This document shows positions 8,934-17,324 of a DNA stretch of 64,000 nt, in pieces (positions within the stretch are counted from its first letter, which is position 1; each line of letters starts with the position of its first letter). Source of the stretch: JAWPMT01 sp965242775 (GTDB taxonomy: Bacteria > Bacteroidota > Bacteroidia > Cytophagales > Cyclobacteriaceae); contig CBDETI010000022.1 in the NCBI GenBank assembly GCA_965242775.1, positions 186,001 to 250,000 of the forward strand, written 5' to 3'. The notes under the pieces are model-generated. The model ran no database searches. It saw only the letters and a program-made list of their open reading frames with translations, and was not told the DNA's origin. The translations under genes were made by a program, and so were the position numbers.

Positions 8934-8964
8934 TTTGGATATATAAATCACTTATTTAGAATTG
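8934..8964 (+). promoter_or_regulatory. Candidate promoter for the second lipoprotein gene
   Basis: TTTG at 8934-8937, a 19-base spacer and TAGAATTG at 8957-8964 (one mismatch to TAnnTTTG). The predicted transcript would start about 17 bases before the ATG at 8986. Confidence 0.5.
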
Positions 8965-8985
8965 ATACTTGACAAATTCTGCACT

Positions 8986-9597
8986 ATGATTACACCGTAC
9001 AAGAAAAACCCACTATCGCTGCTTCTAGCAATATTGGTGTTAACCCTGACCTTCTCCTGTGGGGAAGAAGGTATAGGTTTCAATGTTAGTAAAGAGTTCC
9101 CTGTGGATGTTCCAATATCCATCGATATACCGGATCCTGATGTCGATCCTGGTGCACTTGACTTAATCAATGACTTACTGAATGTCAACCCGCCAAGCGA
9201 AACTATCGACTATAATCTCAATGAGGTTGGCGCGTTTGACGATGCGCTTGACGGTTTGGGTGACGAAGAGAGTATTCAGGTCAATGGCCTCTTTTACGAG
9301 ATATTGGACGTAAGCGCCAACGAGGAAGTTAACCTGGATGAGTTATCCATAACGGTGAATATTGCCGGATCAGATCTGACACTTTTAGATATAACCTCCC
9401 GACTAACGAATGTGGAGAAGACAGCCATCTCGCTTACCGAAGCGCAGCGATCTTCGATCATCGGAGAGTTGCGACAATCAGAGAGAATCTCTTCGTCGGT
9501 TGTTTTTGACCTCAGTGAAATTCCTGCTGACAACTCCGATCTTGAATTTACTTTCAGGATGTATTTCGATGTTACGCTACGTGCCAGAGACCTATAA
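8986..9597 (+). CDS. Lipoprotein, paralogue 2 (SCGEEGI type)
   Basis: A 203-residue lipoprotein of unknown function. The signal peptide ends LTLTFSC, with the lipidated cysteine at residue 25, followed by CGEEGIGFNVSK. The mature part is acidic (DIPDPDVDPG, LDGLGDEES) and ends in strands FTFRMYFDVTLRARDL. It shares the N-terminal and C-terminal motifs of the preceding gene. ATG at 8986 is preferred to the TTG at 8962 because the signal peptide then starts normally. It lies 23 bases upstream of the DUF6588 gene, which suggests co-expression. Confidence 0.75.
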   Translation: MITPYKKNPLSLLLAILVLTLTFSCGEEGIGFNVSKEFPVDVPISIDIPDPDVDPGALDLINDLLNVNPPSETIDYNLNEVGAFDDALDGLGDEESIQVNGLFYEILDVSANEEVNLDELSITVNIAGSDLTLLDITSRLTNVEKTAISLTEAQRSSIIGELRQSERISSSVVFDLSEIPADNSDLEFTFRMYFDVTLRARDL

Positions 9598-9620
9598 TTC
9601 ACCGCTAAATACCAGAAAAA

Positions 9621-10634
9621 ATGAAAAAACTTTCACTAATAATTTCTTTTGCAGCAATCTGTAGCTTCACTGCAAATGCGCAAATAGATCTTGGCACTTT
9701 CCTGGAAGGTGGTATTGAAGATGGCAACAGGCTTTTGGAAAACTATATGGAACCGGCCTTCGTAGGATTCGGAACTGGATTGAACAGTGGCTGGTACAAC
9801 ACCGGTAAACCGCACAAATTACTTGGATTCGACCTCACGGTAAATTTCAATCTGGCATATGTACCTTCCGATGCTGAATTTTTCACTTTCAACAATGCTG
9901 ACTATCAGAATGTTGCGCTGGTCGACGCAGGAAGGAACGAATTCCCTACGCTATTCGGTCCCAACCTGAGCGCCGATGACATTCCTGAGCTAAGCTTCCG
10001 GGATCCTGATTCACAAGAGGAGCTATTAAGAATAACCGGACCCACAGGACTGGGACTGGACGAAGACCTTGGGTTCAATGCAGTACCAACACCTATGGTG
10101 CAATTGGGAATAGGATTGATCAAGAACACCGAGTTGAAACTACGCTTGCTACCGGAACAAACGTTTGGAGATCCCGGAGAGGAATTCACCATAAGCATGT
10201 TTGGCATTGGGATAATGCATGATGTCAAGCAATGGGTACCAGGAATGAAGCTGCTACCGTTCGATCTGTCTGCATTCTTTGGATTCAACCAGTTGAAAAC
10301 AAGTTTTAACGTGGATTCAGACAATCCCGATCAAGTCGCCAAGTTGGACGTTAATGGATACACCTTTCAAGGGGTTATCTCCAAGAAACTTGCCTTGCTG
10401 ACGGTATATGCTGGTCTGGGATTCATTTCTTCAACCACCGATTTCACGCTGGAGGGAACGTTTGATACAGAGGCCGGCACATTTGAAAATCCAATCAATT
10501 TCGAATATTCTTCCGGCAGTCCCAAGCTTAATTTTGGTGCACGGTTGAAACTACTCATTCTGACCCTTCACGCAGAATATGCGTTACAGGATTACAACAC
10601 GCTTACTGTAGGCGTAGGCCTGAGCGTCAGATAA
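9621..10634 (+). CDS. DUF6588 family outer-membrane beta-barrel protein
   Basis: A 337-residue protein with a cleavable signal peptide ending SFTANAQ (residue 21). The body has alternating aromatic/hydrophobic strands (for example LLGFDLTVNFNLAYV, LLTVYAGLGFISSTTDF, LNFGARLKLLILTLHAEYAL) and ends in a barrel-like TLTVGVGLSVR. This is the pattern of the Bacteroidota DUF6588 family, whose role is unknown. It follows two paralogous lipoproteins and is closed by a strong terminator, so the three genes form a small envelope unit. Confidence 0.8.
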   Translation: MKKLSLIISFAAICSFTANAQIDLGTFLEGGIEDGNRLLENYMEPAFVGFGTGLNSGWYNTGKPHKLLGFDLTVNFNLAYVPSDAEFFTFNNADYQNVALVDAGRNEFPTLFGPNLSADDIPELSFRDPDSQEELLRITGPTGLGLDEDLGFNAVPTPMVQLGIGLIKNTELKLRLLPEQTFGDPGEEFTISMFGIGIMHDVKQWVPGMKLLPFDLSAFFGFNQLKTSFNVDSDNPDQVAKLDVNGYTFQGVISKKLALLTVYAGLGFISSTTDFTLEGTFDTEAGTFENPINFEYSSGSPKLNFGARLKLLILTLHAEYALQDYNTLTVGVGLSVR

Positions 10635-10665
10635 CAGAGATAAAATATTATTCAATTAAATGAAG

Positions 10666-10697
10666 AAAGTCCCGACCATTGGCCGGGACTTTTCTTT
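10666..10697 (+). terminator. Rho-independent terminator after DUF6588 gene
   Basis: Perfect inverted repeat AAAGTCCCG (10666-10674) and CGGGACTTT (10684-10692), loop of 9 bases, followed by TCTTT. It closes the lipoprotein/DUF6588 unit. Confidence 0.9.
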
Positions 10698-10719
10698 AGA
10701 TGTCAAACAGGTGTATGAA

Positions 10720-10727
10720 TAAATTTG
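10720..10727 (+). promoter_or_regulatory. -7 box for the phosphatase/fructosamine kinase operon
   Basis: TAAATTTG is an exact match to the -7 element. The expected -33 position falls in the T-rich tail of the preceding terminator (TTTAG at 10695-10699), which is only a partial match to TTTG. Confidence 0.5.
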
Positions 10728-10785
10728 TGTTATGCTTTTATTAATACAGCAAACAGCAAAAATGTAACCCCCTAATAAAAAAAAA

Positions 10786-11235
10786 TTGAAAATTCTTTTC
10801 GTCTGCTTAGGAAACATCTGCCGATCACCCATGGCTGAAGCTATATTCAACCATAAAGCCCAACACCAAGGCATGCTTGCGGATTCCGCAGGAACAGCCG
10901 CCTATCACATAGGTGAAAGGCCTGATAGCCGCACCTTGCAGGTACTAAGTAATGCCGGAATTGACACCCCACATACTGCCCAGCAGGTTACCCGCGATGA
11001 TTTCAACCGGTTCAATTACATCGTTGCTATGGACAACTCCAACCTGCAGGACCTAAAATCCATTGCAGGTTCGCAACAGGAAAAACTGTTGTTAATGAGA
11101 GATTTTGACGGTGAAAAGAAAGGGGCTGACGTACCCGACCCCTACTATGGCGGTCTGTCGGATTTCGAACATGTCTATGAAGTTCTTGATCGATCCATAG
11201 ATGCTTTCATGATGTTTCTGGAAAAAGAAAAATGA
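10786..11235 (+). CDS. Low-molecular-weight protein-tyrosine-phosphatase family protein
   Basis: A 149-residue LMW-PTP. The P-loop CLGNICRSP starts at C7 with the CX5R arginine at R13, and the general-acid loop DPYYGG is at 118-123. The start is TTG at 10786; the nearest in-frame ATG (10762) is followed at once by a stop. Its stop overlaps the ATG of a fructosamine-kinase gene (ATGA). LMW-PTP-A has been described as a ribulosamine-5-phosphate phosphatase in protein repair, so a deglycation role alongside the kinase is a reasonable inference; a tyrosine phosphatase role remains possible. Confidence 0.95.
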   Translation: MKILFVCLGNICRSPMAEAIFNHKAQHQGMLADSAGTAAYHIGERPDSRTLQVLSNAGIDTPHTAQQVTRDDFNRFNYIVAMDNSNLQDLKSIAGSQQEKLLLMRDFDGEKKGADVPDPYYGGLSDFEHVYEVLDRSIDAFMMFLEKEK

Positions 11236-12107
11236 ATGCCGAAACGGAGTTTTTCGAAAGCATTCTGTTTCAATCTCTTGGCAAGCACTTAAGTCTGATT
11301 TCATTTCAACGACTGGCCGGTGGTTGCATTGATCAGGTAGTAAAATTGCAAACTACAGATGGTATCTTCCTGCTCAAGTGGAAAGACCACCTATCCGACC
11401 AATTCGATAAAGAAAACCAAGGCCTGGCATTGATTGCCAGCACCAATTCCATTCAAGTCCCCAAGGTTTTGCATCATGGATCGTGCAACAACTGCTCCTT
11501 CCTACTCCTGGAATACATACCGCCGGGCACCGGCAGCAAAAACTTTTGGGAAACGTTTGGCGCACAGCTGGCCAAACTCCACCAGCATATCCACGAGACA
11601 GGGGATTATGGCTTATCACATAACAATTACATAGGCAGTCTACCCCAGAGTAATACCAGGCATGCTGACTGGCTTCAGTTCTTCATCCACGAACGATTGG
11701 AAATGCAACTTCAACTGGCACATTCAAATCAACTCATTCCCCACCGTTTGATGGATAGATTTCGCGGTTTCTATAACCTGTTACCAGGAATACTCTCCGC
11801 CGAACCCCCTTCACTGCTGCATGGTGATCTCTGGAGTGGCAACTATTTAGTAACTCAAAATGGCCAGGCAGTACTTATTGATCCTGCCGTGTACTATGGT
11901 AATCGGGAAATTGAATTGGCTTTTACGCAGTTGTTCGGAGGGTTTGACTCACGATTTTACCAAAGCTACTTTGATACCTGGGCTGTGGCTCCGGGCTTTC
12001 GGGAAAGAGCTGACATCTATAACCTGTATCCACTGCTGGTTCATGTCAATCTATTTGGCACCTCCTACCTTGGAAGTATCGAGCAAGTTCTCCGAAGATA
12101 CTCCTGA
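11232..12107 (+). CDS. Fructosamine/ribulosamine 3-kinase family protein
   Basis: A 291-residue kinase of the fructosamine-3-kinase family, which phosphorylates ketoamines on glycated proteins so that they fall off. Key segments are LLHGDLWSGN (catalytic loop, 195-204), LIDPAVYYGNRE (metal-binding Asp, 215-226), and the family tail LFGGFDSRFYQSYF followed by YNLYPLLVHVNLFG. Bacterial members characterised so far mostly act on ribulosamines or erythrulosamines. Translationally coupled to the upstream LMW-PTP. Ends 10 bases before the convergent aspartate kinase gene. Confidence 0.93.
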   Translation: MNAETEFFESILFQSLGKHLSLISFQRLAGGCIDQVVKLQTTDGIFLLKWKDHLSDQFDKENQGLALIASTNSIQVPKVLHHGSCNNCSFLLLEYIPPGTGSKNFWETFGAQLAKLHQHIHETGDYGLSHNNYIGSLPQSNTRHADWLQFFIHERLEMQLQLAHSNQLIPHRLMDRFRGFYNLLPGILSAEPPSLLHGDLWSGNYLVTQNGQAVLIDPAVYYGNREIELAFTQLFGGFDSRFYQSYFDTWAVAPGFRERADIYNLYPLLVHVNLFGTSYLGSIEQVLRRYS

Positions 12108-12117
12108 TCGCAACAAG

Positions 12118-13350
12118 CTACGGCCGATAAAGTCGTTGGTAATTGTACCTTGTGATTTGCTCCAACAATTTCTCCGAATACACTGGCAGTAAGTCCAGTG
12201 ACTCCTGGGAGTAATTTTTTACGGTTGCCAAGCGAAGGCCGGAATTGTGATAAACCTCAAACGTTTCTTCAAAAGCGTCATGCAACTCCTCAATTTTTCT
12301 CGAGTCATCATCGACACAAAAGGAAAAGGTCAAGGCCGATATCTGCATAATATTAATTTGCACCTGCATCTGGTCCAGCTTCGTCAACAGGCTGGTAAGT
12401 ACCTTTTCAGTCATAAACTCATTACTTCGGCTTTTAAAGGTCACCAGCGTCTGATCATATCGAAATACAAAGGTCGGATGAACCATCCCGCGCTCATCAT
12501 TGGATATCTCAGTTCCTTCCAGCGATGGGTCCTGAAAAGACCTTACCAGTAAAGGGATACCACCTTGCGCCAGCGGCTTGATTGTTTTTGGATGAATCAC
12601 CTTAGCTCCATAATAGGTCATCTCCGTCACTTCCCGGTACGATAACTGATCGAATTTCCTAACCCGAGGATACAGTTTGGGATCCGCGTTCATTATTCCA
12701 GGCACATCCTTCCAAAACACCACCTGATCCGCTTTCATACAACGCGCGAAAATCGCGGCCGTGTAATCAGAACCTTCCCGGCCCAGGGTAGTCCTTCTGA
12801 AGCCATAAGTACCGCCAATGAACCCCTGGGTGATCACAATACGGTCCGTTATGCTTATTTGTTGGATGCGAGCCCCGGTCTCGTCCCAGTTAACTTTTGC
12901 ATTGCGGAAGCTATGGTCAGTGGCAATTAGTTTGGTCGCATCCATCCACTTTACCGGCAGCGCATTTCCCAGAAATTCCGCGATGAGGCGTGTCGACATG
13001 AGCTCACCGAACGGCACAATCTGGTCGTAGTACTCATCATAAGGGATATTCCTATCTTCCAGGTCACTTCGAAGTTTTTCAAACAGCTGCTGCAGGACTT
13101 CCGGAATTTCTTGCAGCAACTCGATCGCTGCCTGTTGATGAAATTTGACAATATCATCATACAAGGTATCACTCAGCCCATCACCCTTATAAAAGGAGGC
13201 CGCCAATTTTTCAAGATGGTTGGTAGTTTTCCCCATAGCCGAGACCACAACCAATAGTTTCTCGTCTTGATACTTTCCAATAATGCTAAGTAAATTCCTT
13301 ATGGATTGTGCGTCTTTTACTGAAGCACCGCCAAATTTGAAAATTCTCAA
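12118..13350 (-). CDS. Aspartate kinase (monofunctional)
   Basis: A 410-residue aspartokinase, the first enzyme of lysine/threonine/methionine synthesis. It opens with the KFGGASVKD motif (residues 5-13), has the TTLGREGSDYTAAIFA substrate loop in the middle, and ends with an ACT-like regulatory region. There is no homoserine dehydrogenase domain. The start is TTG at 13350: the codon before it is TAA in frame and no ATG is available. It diverges from the FBPase gene. Confidence 0.95.
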   Translation of the reverse strand: MRIFKFGGASVKDAQSIRNLLSIIGKYQDEKLLVVVSAMGKTTNHLEKLAASFYKGDGLSDTLYDDIVKFHQQAAIELLQEIPEVLQQLFEKLRSDLEDRNIPYDEYYDQIVPFGELMSTRLIAEFLGNALPVKWMDATKLIATDHSFRNAKVNWDETGARIQQISITDRIVITQGFIGGTYGFRRTTLGREGSDYTAAIFARCMKADQVVFWKDVPGIMNADPKLYPRVRKFDQLSYREVTEMTYYGAKVIHPKTIKPLAQGGIPLLVRSFQDPSLEGTEISNDERGMVHPTFVFRYDQTLVTFKSRSNEFMTEKVLTSLLTKLDQMQVQINIMQISALTFSFCVDDDSRKIEELHDAFEETFEVYHNSGLRLATVKNYSQESLDLLPVYSEKLLEQITRYNYQRLYRP

Positions 13351-13361
13351 TTATGCAAACG

Positions 13362-13390
13362 TTTGAACCTGAATAAAAGGGCTATTTTCG
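13362..13390 (+). promoter_or_regulatory. Candidate promoter for fbp
   Basis: TTTG at 13362-13365, a 17-base spacer and TATTTTCG at 13383-13390 (one mismatch to TAnnTTTG). The predicted start point lies about 20 bases before ATG 13418. Confidence 0.4.
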
Positions 13391-13417
13391 CATTTTCTAA
13401 GTTTGAGCAAAACTCCC

Positions 13418-14407
13418 ATGAACAAAATTAATCTTGGACTACCGATAGGCACTACCCTTGATAGATTTATCAAAAAGAAACAGGATGAATATCCCGAATC
13501 TACCGGTGAATTGTCTCAACTTCTCAGAGATATTGCCCTGGCTGGCAAGATCATCAACCGAGAAGTTAATAAGTCGGGTTTATTGGATATAGCAGGGGCC
13601 TATGGAAGTCAAAATGTGCAAGGAGAGGAGCAGCAAAAACTTGATGTAATTGCTAATATCAGATTTACCAGAGCCCTCCGCAACGGAGGCATGACTTGTG
13701 CGATCATCTCCGAGGAGGAACAAGAAATAGTCCACCTCAACCCCAATTGCAGGTATGTCGTTGCAATGGATCCCCTGGACGGCTCTTCCAATATAGATGT
13801 CAATGTGTCTATTGGCACCATCTTCTCTATTTACCGCCGAATTTCTCCCGTTGGCGGACCTGTTCAACAAGAAGACGTTCTTCAAAAAGGGACGGAACAG
13901 GTTGCAGCTGGCTATATTCTCTATGGATCTTCTACCATGCTCGTCTATACTACGGGCAAAGGCGTCCATGGATTTACGCTGGAACCCTCTCTCGGTGAAT
14001 TTGTCCTCTCACATACACAGATGACTTGTCCGGAAACTGGCAAGATATATTCCATCAATGAGGGCAGTTGGCACGAGTTTGAAGAAAGCACCAGAGCGTA
14101 CATAGAATATTGCAAGAAGGCGGGTTTGACTGCCAGATATATTGGCTCGTTGGTTGCCGACTATCACCGAAACATGCTCAAGGGAGGTATTTACATTTAC
14201 CCAAAGACAGCAAAAGCACCCAATGGCAAATTGAGATTGCTTTACGAGTGCAATGCTCTGGCCTTCATCGCGGAGCAAGCTGGCGGTATGGCCACGGACG
14301 GTTATGGTCGAATCATGGAAATTGACCCCAAGGAATTCCATCAGCGATCACCTTTTTACATTGGATCTCGTTCCATGGTGGAGAAAGCAATGAGTTTTAT
14401 CAAGTGA
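13418..14407 (+). CDS. fbp: Class I fructose-1,6-bisphosphatase
   Basis: A gluconeogenic FBPase of 329 residues (334 from an alternative TTG at 13403). The metal-binding signature MDPLDGSSNID and the following VSIGTIFSIYR are intact. GGIYIYPKTAKAPNGKLRLLYECNALAFIAEQAGG is the conserved sugar-phosphate region. The N-terminal TGELSQLLRDIALAGKIINREVNKSGL is typical of class I enzymes. Ends 31 bases before the convergent BtuF-like gene. Confidence 0.97.
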   Translation: MNKINLGLPIGTTLDRFIKKKQDEYPESTGELSQLLRDIALAGKIINREVNKSGLLDIAGAYGSQNVQGEEQQKLDVIANIRFTRALRNGGMTCAIISEEEQEIVHLNPNCRYVVAMDPLDGSSNIDVNVSIGTIFSIYRRISPVGGPVQQEDVLQKGTEQVAAGYILYGSSTMLVYTTGKGVHGFTLEPSLGEFVLSHTQMTCPETGKIYSINEGSWHEFEESTRAYIEYCKKAGLTARYIGSLVADYHRNMLKGGIYIYPKTAKAPNGKLRLLYECNALAFIAEQAGGMATDGYGRIMEIDPKEFHQRSPFYIGSRSMVEKAMSFIK

Positions 14408-14438
14408 CGACTAACTATCGCGATTGACCAGTCGCCAT

Positions 14439-15221
14439 TCAGAAGTCGAAACTGACTTTAGCCAACCGGCTTCCATACCAGGAGAAGGCCTCACCATCCA
14501 CTAGTCTCGTCCTGGCAGATGGAAACATCTTTCGAAATTCGCTCAGGTGTTTTTCCTTGAAGGGGAATGGTTCTGAACTTAAAAAGACCTGATCAGTTTT
14601 GAGTTGTTTTAGTATATAATCATCGATTTCCGGGTACCGCTTCTGAAGAACCACATTCTCATAACCCAAATACTCCAATATGTGGCTGATAAACGTACCC
14701 CTACCAGCCACCATGTATGGCTTCTGCCAGATCAAATAGAGAACACGTCCGGAGTACTTCTTGTAGTACTTTTTAAAGTTTTTCCGGACTCGACCAATCC
14801 ACATTTGGGCTTGCGAAGACGTGCCGGTGATCCCTCCCAGCGCTTGCATCATCTCAAAGTTCTGGCCCATATCATGAATATCACTCATCCAGACAGGATA
14901 ATCCTTTTCAAGCTGCTCGATACCCTCCACGTAATTTTCTTCCTTATTGCCGATGATCAAGTCTGGTTCCAGCGCGGCAATTTTGTCAAAATGAAACTGC
15001 TTGGTACCTCCTATTTTCGGTACTTCCGACAATGCCTCGGCAGGGTGGACACAAAACTTGGTACGTCCTACCAATCTGCTACCAACTCCCAGGTCCACTA
15101 AGTATTCAGTGATGCTTGGTACGAGGGAAATGATTCTCTGAGGGGATCTTTTAACGAACAGATCCCGGCCCATCTGGTCTTTTATCCAATACTCATTTGA
15201 TGTATCTGAAGTCCTGTCCAT
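14439..15221 (-). CDS. BtuF-like helical-backbone metal/corrinoid binding protein without signal peptide
   Basis: About 260 residues of the class III periplasmic-binding fold. The family motif is clear: DQMGRDLFVKRSPQRIISLV, PSITEYLVDLG, then VGRTKFCVHP and IIGNKEENYVEGIE. Proteins of this family normally capture cobalamin, haem or siderophore outside the cytoplasm, but no signal peptide or lipobox is seen with any start. ATG at 15221 keeps the first strand of the domain and overlaps the M42 peptidase gene by 29 bases; 15173 and 15257 are alternatives. The ligand is unknown. Confidence 0.8.
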   Translation of the reverse strand: MDRTSDTSNEYWIKDQMGRDLFVKRSPQRIISLVPSITEYLVDLGVGSRLVGRTKFCVHPAEALSEVPKIGGTKQFHFDKIAALEPDLIIGNKEENYVEGIEQLEKDYPVWMSDIHDMGQNFEMMQALGGITGTSSQAQMWIGRVRKNFKKYYKKYSGRVLYLIWQKPYMVAGRGTFISHILEYLGYENVVLQKRYPEIDDYILKQLKTDQVFLSSEPFPFKEKHLSEFRKMFPSARTRLVDGEAFSWYGSRLAKVSFDF

Positions 15222-16260
15222 CCTCAATTCGAAGCAACGTCTGATAGATGAGTGCAATTACCCGCTCAACATCCTCTTTGTGGACCGTCTCCACGGTAGT
15301 ATGCATGTACTTCAACGGCAAGGAGATGAGAGCGGATGCAACACCATCCGATGAGTAAGCAAAAGCGTCCGTATCCGTACCAGTAAACCTGGAGCTTGCG
15401 AGACGTTGAAACGGTATTTCTTCCTTCCGTGCTACCTCAATGATCATATCTCGCAAATTGTTCTGCACCGCAGGCGCGTACGACAAAGTAGGCCCTTTAC
15501 CACAAGATATATCACCGCTTCGCACTTTGTTGTACATCGGGGCATTGGTATCATGCGTCACGTCCGTGATGATGGCAACATTGGGTTTTATCCTACGAGA
15601 GATCATCTCTGCACCTCTCAACCCAATTTCCTCCTGAACCGCATTCACAACGTATAGACCAAATGGCACATCAACTTTGTTTTCTTTCAATCTTCGAAGC
15701 ACCTCCGCAATCATAAAACCCCCGATCCGGTTATCAAGTGCCCGGCCGACGAAAAAACTATCGTTGAGTTCCATTAACTCATCATCAAATGTAACCACTG
15801 AGCCCACGTGAATACCCATTTCTTCAACGGCTTCCTTCGAATCTGCACCTACGTCAATAAAAATATTATCCAGCTTCGGAACCTCTTCTTTCTCCTTACG
15901 AACGTGTATAGCCGGCCAGCCAAACACGCCTTTGACTATGCCGTTATTGGTATGAATATTCACCCGTTTTGACGGAGCAATTTGATGGTCAGAACCGCCA
16001 TTGCGAACAACATAGATATAACCCTTGTCATTAATGTAATTGACAAACCAGGAAATTTCATCTGCATGTGCCTCGATCACCACCTTGTAGGGATGGTCCG
16101 GATTCAAAACACCGACCATAGTTCCGTAGGTATCCGAAATGTATTCATCAATGTATGGCCGCACATAATCCAGCCATATCTGCTGCCCACTACTCTCAAA
16201 GCCAGTGGGTGACGCATTGTTCAGATACTCGTACAAAAATTTCCTGCTTTTATCGTCCAT
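15193..16260 (-). CDS. M42 family metallopeptidase (glutamyl aminopeptidase type)
   Basis: A 355-residue cytosolic aminopeptidase of the M42 (FrvX/TET) family. Zinc/cobalt ligands can be placed in EAHADEI (His-Asp near residue 65), GRALDNRIGG (Asp), VQEEIGLRGA (Glu pair), TDVTHD (Asp) and YMHTTVETVHKED (His). Length matches the family. The downstream BtuF-like gene overlaps its 3' end, so both are likely in one transcript; a functional link is not evident. Confidence 0.95.
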   Translation of the reverse strand: MDDKSRKFLYEYLNNASPTGFESSGQQIWLDYVRPYIDEYISDTYGTMVGVLNPDHPYKVVIEAHADEISWFVNYINDKGYIYVVRNGGSDHQIAPSKRVNIHTNNGIVKGVFGWPAIHVRKEKEEVPKLDNIFIDVGADSKEAVEEMGIHVGSVVTFDDELMELNDSFFVGRALDNRIGGFMIAEVLRRLKENKVDVPFGLYVVNAVQEEIGLRGAEMISRRIKPNVAIITDVTHDTNAPMYNKVRSGDISCGKGPTLSYAPAVQNNLRDMIIEVARKEEIPFQRLASSRFTGTDTDAFAYSSDGVASALISLPLKYMHTTVETVHKEDVERVIALIYQTLLRIEDGQDFRYIK

Positions 16261-16393
16261 TCTTTGCTTGATTTTGACTACCGAAATTAATAAGTAAACT
16301 GGTACTGGCAGGATGGAAAATGATCCTAAATACAGATGACCATATTACTAAGACAAACACCAGCGGCGTTTCAGAAAACACTCACCACCGATA

Positions 16394-17098
16394 TTAAATT
16401 CCGTTGACTAGACCTCCGTCTACGACGATATCTTGACCGGTGATATAAGCGGCCGCTCTGGAAGCTAGAAATGCTACCGCGTTTGCCACTTCCTCCGGCG
16501 TACCTTGCCGCAGCATTGGAATCTCATTAATCGTCTCTTCGTCAGCCGGATAACTGGTAATGAAACCTGGCAGCACATTATTCATTCTCACGCGCATGGC
16601 GCCATATTCATTAGCAAATAGCTTAGTGAAGGACGTTAATGCCGTGCGTGCCACCGAAGACACAGGAAAGTTCAAAGAAGGCTGTCTGGCAGCGAAAGTC
16701 GAAATGTTAACAATGGAGCCCCCATCTTCCTGAGCTCCCATTACAGGAGCCACGATTCTCGCCATGCGGATTACATTCAATAACAAGAGCTCAAAACCGT
16801 CCAACCATTCCTGATCGGATATTTTCAGAAGATCACCTTTCGCAGAGTGTCCGGTATTGTTTACCACAACATCAACCTGGCCATATTTCTCGAATGCAAG
16901 TGAAACCACACGTTCCAAATCCTCTTGCTTCTGGACTGAACCCATAATGGGTCTTGCCGACACCTCATCAGCTATTTTAAAGATAGCCTCCGATCGAGAC
17001 ATGACCACCAACTTGTAACCCTCCGCTGCCAACTTCCGACAAATAGCGGCACCCATTCCCTGGCTTGCGGCAGTTACAATTGCCACTTTCTTTTCCAT
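16394..17098 (-). CDS. Atypical short-chain dehydrogenase/reductase lacking the YxxxK pair
   Basis: A 234-residue SDR-fold protein. The nucleotide-binding motif is TAASQGMG (9-16) and NNTG at 80-83 is present. S133 of NIS fits the catalytic serine. The position of the catalytic tyrosine is S147 and that of the lysine is R151 (FPVSSVAR), so the classical YxxxK is missing. The PGFITSYPADEET loop and the C-terminal AAYITGQDIVVDGG are otherwise typical. It resembles the BKR-like divergent SDR subgroup; whether it is a dehydrogenase is uncertain. Confidence 0.85.
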   Translation of the reverse strand: MEKKVAIVTAASQGMGAAICRKLAAEGYKLVVMSRSEAIFKIADEVSARPIMGSVQKQEDLERVVSLAFEKYGQVDVVVNNTGHSAKGDLLKISDQEWLDGFELLLLNVIRMARIVAPVMGAQEDGGSIVNISTFAARQPSLNFPVSSVARTALTSFTKLFANEYGAMRVRMNNVLPGFITSYPADEETINEIPMLRQGTPEEVANAVAFLASRAAAYITGQDIVVDGGLVNGI

Positions 17099-17324
17099 AA
17101 AGCGAATCTAGGGTCTGGAACAAAAAGCAACATAGCCATTGTGCAGTTATTTCGGGGGTTAGTTCCTTTTCGGAAACGGAAAAAATTTATCTGAACTAGC
17201 TGGCACGACTCGATAATAGGCCATTTTCGTATAAGTCCGCTTCACCTAAAAGAAACAAAGCCTCCGCACAATTGAATAAGCATTTATGTTAACTTGCGCC
17301 CGGTAAATTCTGATGGAGATTTTC

